From: UBA1205 sp045534635 | GTDB taxonomy: Bacteria; Bacteroidota; Bacteroidia; Bacteroidales; WCHB1-69 | Length of the DNA stretch: 27,415 bases | Direction of reading: 5' to 3' | Assembly (NCBI GenBank): GCA_045534635.1 | Contig: JAZSKB010000017.1 | Coordinates: 1-27,415 of the forward strand | Part shown: piece by piece, positions 25,056 through 27,415 of the stretch | How positions within the stretch are numbered: position 1 is the first letter of the stretch | Layout: every line of letters starts with the position of its first letter | Translations under genes and position numbers: made by a program | The notes under the pieces: model-generated | Told to the model about the DNA's origin: nothing | The model's input: only the letters and a program-made list of their open reading frames with translations | Databases searched by the model: none

Positions 25056-25120
25056 CAAAAATATCCGCCCACCCCGAAATTTTTTTTATTAAAATCTCCG
25101 CTGATACCGAAATTTGCAAA
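25056..25120. repeat. Inner direct repeat A, downstream of the ATPase
   Basis: The block matches 26538-26601 almost throughout: CAAAAATAT, CCGCCC, CCCCGA plus a T run, AAAATCTCCGCTGA, then CCGAAATTTGCAAA. The word CCCCGAAATTT and a variant are spaced by 33 bases. On the minus strand the block starts 27 bases after the ATPase stop codon. Confidence 0.75.
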
Positions 25121-25147
25121 CGGAATGTAAAGGTTTGCAAGCAATAT

Positions 25148-26479
25148 TCAGATAAACGGTGTCATATAAATAGGCAGATAAATGAAGTTTTCTTCTTTGT
25201 TATAATCTTTTGTATATATTATATATCTTTCCCCAATACGCGATGAGTACCTATTTACAAACTCGTCAATGGATTTGTGTGATTTATATCCTGAAGATTT
25301 TACTTCTATCGGTACAATTTTTCTACCTCGGGACAAAAGGAAATCCACCTCATAATTATGCTTTTCGTCTTTGGGAAATGTTGAGTAGAACAATTCATTG
25401 CCATTGGTTGCAAGCATCTGTGCTACCATATTTTCAAAAATATAACCGAGATTCGCCTCTAATTTATTACGCAACAATCTCTCATATATTACATTTTCTG
25501 TAAAGACCTTATCCCAGAAAGCAAGTGTGATAAAAAGACCTGTATCTGCCGTATAAATCTTATAGCGATACAAATCTTTTGTTTGCGACAAACCCACATG
25601 AGGGTCTGTTACTCTATGGCAAAACAGCACCGTTTTACTCTCTTCCAAACATTGAAGCAAATCCGTTATTTTATCTCTATCATTATCTCCGACTATTTGA
25701 TAGGGTTGATACCGGGCAATATTTCCGCTCAACTGGGCAGGGATGTTTTTATAGAGTTTTTCAATTCTGCCACTACTGTCTAACTTTTGAAAATCATCAA
25801 GATAGAGTTTTATAATATCGCGTTTTACTTCATCAACCAAACTCAAATTATTAGTATCAATATATTCATTTACCGCCTGTGGCATACCACCAACCAACAT
25901 ATATAAACGAAAATCAAACAATATTTTTTGATGTGCCGACATCAGTGCTTGCCCCTTGTCAAAACATTGTTTAATAAGTGGCACCGAAACATTGTCAGAC
26001 AATGCCCATCTGAACTCTTCAAAATCCATAGGATACATATTTACCCGCACTTCCTCACTGGGAATGGTAATGTTTTTTGTGTTTTTCTTTATGCTGATAA
26101 GCGAACCTGTTTCAATATAGTCATACCTGCCATCTTGTACCAGATACTTGACAGCTTGTCTTGCAAGAGGGCATTTTTGTACTTCATCAAACACAATAAC
26201 GGATTTACGCTCATGTAATACGACTGAATAATGTAGTTGTAATTGTACAAACAGATTGTCCAAATTGCTTATGTCTTCAAATAGTTCAAACACTCTTTTA
26301 GGTGCTTTATTAAAGTCAATCAAAAGATAAGAGTCATATTCATTTTTTGCAAAATATTCCACTAATGTTGATTTGCCGACACGTCTTGCTCCTTCCACCA
26401 ATAAGGCAGTCTTGCCTGCACGACGATTCTTCCAATCTAACAATCTATCATATAACTTCCTCTTAAAAACTCTTTTCAT
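25148..26479 (-). CDS. AAA family ATPase with DUF4143 domain
   Basis: A 443-residue protein of the archaeal/bacterial AAA_14-DUF4143 type. Walker A is Gly-Ala-Arg-Arg-Val-Gly-Lys-Ser-Thr at 30-38, Walker B is Val-Ile-Val-Phe-Asp-Glu-Val at 94-100, and a sensor-like Glu-Thr-Gly-Ser-Leu follows. The C-terminal DUF4143 part ends with Glu-Val-Asp-Phe-Leu-Leu and Val-Pro-Ile-Glu-Val-Lys-Ser-Ser, a pattern recalling the PD-(D/E)xK nuclease fold. The family is multicopy in many Bacteroidales and its role is unsettled. A promoter box lies 17 bases upstream. The gene sits inside two nested pairs of direct repeats, so it may be a mobile or duplicated module. Confidence 0.9.
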   Translation of the reverse strand: MKRVFKRKLYDRLLDWKNRRAGKTALLVEGARRVGKSTLVEYFAKNEYDSYLLIDFNKAPKRVFELFEDISNLDNLFVQLQLHYSVVLHERKSVIVFDEVQKCPLARQAVKYLVQDGRYDYIETGSLISIKKNTKNITIPSEEVRVNMYPMDFEEFRWALSDNVSVPLIKQCFDKGQALMSAHQKILFDFRLYMLVGGMPQAVNEYIDTNNLSLVDEVKRDIIKLYLDDFQKLDSSGRIEKLYKNIPAQLSGNIARYQPYQIVGDNDRDKITDLLQCLEESKTVLFCHRVTDPHVGLSQTKDLYRYKIYTADTGLFITLAFWDKVFTENVIYERLLRNKLEANLGYIFENMVAQMLATNGNELFYSTFPKDEKHNYEVDFLLSRGRKIVPIEVKSSGYKSHKSIDEFVNRYSSRIGERYIIYTKDYNKEENFIYLPIYMTPFI

Positions 26480-26496
26480 ATCTGATAATTTTGGTG

Positions 26497-26504
26497 CAAA
26501 AGTA
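26497..26504 (-). promoter_or_regulatory. ATPase promoter -7 box TACTTTTG
   Basis: Minus-strand TACTTTTG followed by CACC fits TAnnTTTG and lies 17 bases before the ATPase start, implying a leader of about 10 nt. Confidence 0.55.
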
Positions 26505-26537
26505 CAATAAAAATTTTTATCCCCGAAATTTTTTAAG

Positions 26538-26601
26538 CAAAAATATTCGCCCGCCCCGATTTTTTTTTATAAAAATCTCCGCTGACCCCGAAATTTGCAA
26601 A
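26538..26601. repeat. Inner direct repeat B, upstream of the ATPase
   Basis: This is the partner of 25056-25120. CCCCGA-type words occur at 26521, 26554 and 26586, a period of about 33 bases, one unit more than in repeat A. On the minus strand it starts 15 bases after the stop codon of the decayed fragment, just as copy A follows the ATPase stop. Confidence 0.75.
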
Positions 26602-26615
26602 TACAAATCAAAAGA

Positions 26616-26792
26616 TTATTTTTTGTATTCAGAATGCTTCAAGGATTTCAAGAAACGAGACAGATTTTTAATATTTTCAAGAGAAATATCATCTATAGCA
26701 AGATTTAAACTATGTTGTACGGGAATATCCGCTGCCAAGCCTGCAAGATTCATCACATCCACAAAAAAATTGTGTTGCAAGGCTTTGGAAAT
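26616..26792 (-). pseudogene. C-terminal fragment of an unidentified gene
   Basis: The minus-strand frame from 26792 to the TAA at 26616-26618 encodes a clearly protein-like end of about 58 residues, including Phe-Phe-Val-Asp-Val-Met-Asn-Leu-Ala-Gly-Leu-Ala-Ala-Asp-Ile-Pro and a helical, Lys-rich terminus. It is closed upstream by a TGA at 26793-26795, with repeat copy 5 beginning at 26820. An ATG at 26753 would give only 45 residues. It most likely is the 3' end of a gene cut off when the repeat-bearing segment arrived. I do not recognise the family. Confidence 0.5.
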
Positions 26793-26819
26793 TCATTACG
26801 AGCATAAACAAAAACAAAA

Positions 26820-27090
26820 CTAAAAAATAACATTATGAGTACAATTTTGCTTGTTGCTTTAATCATTGCATTTTTGATTCCATTTTCTTGCGAAAATGAT
26901 GCAAATTTTATACTAAAAAAATGGATTTTTGGGCTTTTTACACAAAAAACACAAAACGTAACTTATTGATTTACAGACAAAAAAAAAAAAAAAAACGCTA
27001 AAAATGATTTTTATTAAAAAAATTTTTTATAACTTTGTAGTGATTTTTAATTACACTTTGTATGGAAAGTTTGATTATTACAATTGGCAA
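26820..27090 (+). repeat. Dispersed intergenic repeat, copy 5 (long form); right outer direct repeat
   Basis: The left 102 bases match copy 4 with two differences. The right part matches copies 1 and 3: ACTTATTGATTTACA, an A tract, CGCTAAAAATGATTTTTAT, an A7/T6 block and TAACTTTG. It then shares a frame start ATGGAAAGTTTGATTATTAC (27062 onward) with copy 3. It is the most complete copy and carries a 44-codon plus-strand frame (26835-26969). Confidence 0.85.
27030..27037 (+). promoter_or_regulatory. Promoter -7 box TAACTTTG within repeat copy 5
   Basis: Same box and surroundings as in copies 1 and 3. No intact gene follows within 370 bases; the short frame at 27062-27139 ends inside a hairpin. 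Confidence 0.45.
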
Positions 27091-27108
27091 AAACAAATTC
27101 ATAATATA

Positions 27109-27147
27109 TGCTCCATCTATAGTGTGCCTTGGTCGATAGATGGAGCA
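27109..27147. repeat. Perfect 12-bp inverted repeat
   Basis: TGCTCCATCTAT (27109-27120) is the exact reverse complement of ATAGATGGAGCA (27136-27147) around a 15-nt loop. Its right arm abuts the A6 tract that would be the U tail of the minus-strand hairpin at 27156-27228. Confidence 0.6.
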
Positions 27148-27286
27148 AAAAAGCAATGTGCCTCGCAGGAGAGCGTTACTCAAAACAATTTTAACACAAA
27201 AATAACGTCTCTCCCTCCACAGACACATTTAAGTTAGACTTTAATTAGTTTAATTAGACCATCGTTAACTTGCCGATAGCACAACC
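27147..27286 (-). ncRNA. Candidate small RNA or attenuated leader
   Basis: A leftward promoter box at 27293-27300 is followed by about 58 unpaired-looking bases. Then comes a long hairpin whose arms (27228-27203 and 27178-27156) pair in three blocks: ATGTG plus three, GGAGAG/CTCTCC, and CGTTA/TAACG. After the hairpin comes a run of six T. Promoter, structured body and U tail together predict a transcript of about 140 nt. No known RNA family is recognised; a transcription attenuator is an equal alternative. Confidence 0.35.
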
Positions 27287-27292
27287 TAAATG

Positions 27293-27300
27293 CAAAGATA
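27293..27300 (-). promoter_or_regulatory. Leftward promoter -7 box TATCTTTG
   Basis: Minus-strand TATCTTTG followed by CATTTAGG matches TAnnTTTG, with a TTG triplet 22 bases upstream (27323-27325). No protein gene starts convincingly downstream. Confidence 0.5.
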
Positions 27301-27406
27301 ACACTTTTTTTGCTTTCGGTGCAAGAAAAAAATAAATTTGTTTTACCATACCTTTTTGCGTGAAAAAAAGATTATGGCAAAACGGTAATTTAAAAATTAA
27401 ATAACA

Positions 27407-27415
27407 ATGGAAAGT
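27407..27415 (+). CDS. Possible start of a gene running off the window
   Basis: ATGGAAAGT, the last nine bases, follows an AT-rich leader. The same nine bases begin the short frames in repeat copies 3 (21899) and 5 (27062). If the match continues past the edge, this would be the intact gene whose first codons the repeats carry. Three codons are too few to say more. Confidence 0.2.

Larger units (their letters stand above)
24377..25147. other. Intergenic region between the receptor and the ATPase
   Basis: These 771 bases hold repeat copy 4 (24385-24496), a possible small minus-strand gene (24701-24913), a hairpin with T tail (24997-25018) and direct repeat A (25056-25120). The stretch 24500-24700 has no convincing gene; a 32-codon minus-strand frame there could be decayed coding sequence. 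Confidence 0.5.
26480..27415. other. Region without an intact gene at the right edge
   Basis: These 936 bases hold the ATPase promoter, direct repeat B, a decayed gene fragment, repeat copy 5 with its promoter, a strong hairpin set at 27109-27228, a leftward promoter at 27293 and a possible gene start at 27407. No complete protein-coding gene is convincing. Confidence 0.55.

Noticed and set aside
25056..26601. CRISPR-like reading of the CCCCGAAATTT words
   Set aside because: The shared word is only about 11 bases, there are two or three units per block, and the intervening sequence is itself shared between blocks, unlike spacers. No cas genes are present.
26491..26823. 110-codon plus-strand frame
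   Set aside because: It crosses the ATPase promoter, both inner repeat words and the decayed minus-strand fragment. Its composition is not protein-like.
26998..27237. Overlapping 76- and 77-codon frames on both strands
   Set aside because: Both run through the repeat and hairpins. The minus-strand frame starts inside the hairpin of the small-RNA candidate, and neither looks like a conserved protein.

Overview
This AT-rich window most likely comes from a Bacteroidota chromosome, probably Bacteroidales. The reasons are: promoter-like TAnnTTTG boxes ahead of most transcription units, C-terminal type IX secretion (T9SS) sorting domains, a Bacteroidota-style LysRS with an extra C-terminal domain, an OMP_b-brl_3 TonB-dependent receptor, and an AAA/DUF4143 ATPase. 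I cannot name the species from sequence alone.

Region 1 (1-7000) is a thiamine operon under a TPP riboswitch: thiS, a TenI-like ThiE paralogue, thiE, thiG, thiC, thiH, an E1-like thiF and thiD, all on the plus strand and ending in a small terminator. ThiF adenylates ThiS for sulfur loading, ThiH supplies dehydroglycine from tyrosine (the anaerobic route), and ThiG builds the thiazole. ThiC and ThiD make HMP-PP, and ThiE joins the halves. IscS, Dxs and ThiL must lie elsewhere. Upstream is an interleaved inverted-repeat element and a promoter firing left out of the window.

Region 2 (7001-11040) holds one large secreted leucine-rich-repeat protein built from four related modules with 3, 5, 7 and 8 LRR units and a T9SS tail. 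It ends in a strong terminator and then a perfect 19-bp hairpin that probably serves the convergent operon.

Region 3 (11045-15600, minus strand) is the housekeeping operon lysS-dnaB-pgk.

Region 4 (15600-20775) is a cell-surface operon: a secreted tail-fibre-like protein, two small outer-membrane beta-barrels and a T9SS-exported subtilisin-family protease. Region 5 (20780-24376) has a DUF3784-type membrane protein and a TonB-dependent receptor. Region 6 (24377-27415) has an AAA/DUF4143 ATPase, a decayed gene fragment and a possible small RNA.

The most unusual feature is a family of five intergenic repeats (near 15811, 20781, 21721, 24385 and 26820) that separates the gene units of regions 4-6. 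Four copies carry a promoter-like box at their downstream side. Two copies share 102 bp with only two mismatches and bracket a 2.4-kb segment carrying the ATPase. Nested inside is a second direct repeat that follows stop codons. This gives the right half of the window a repeat-delimited, cassette-like layout.
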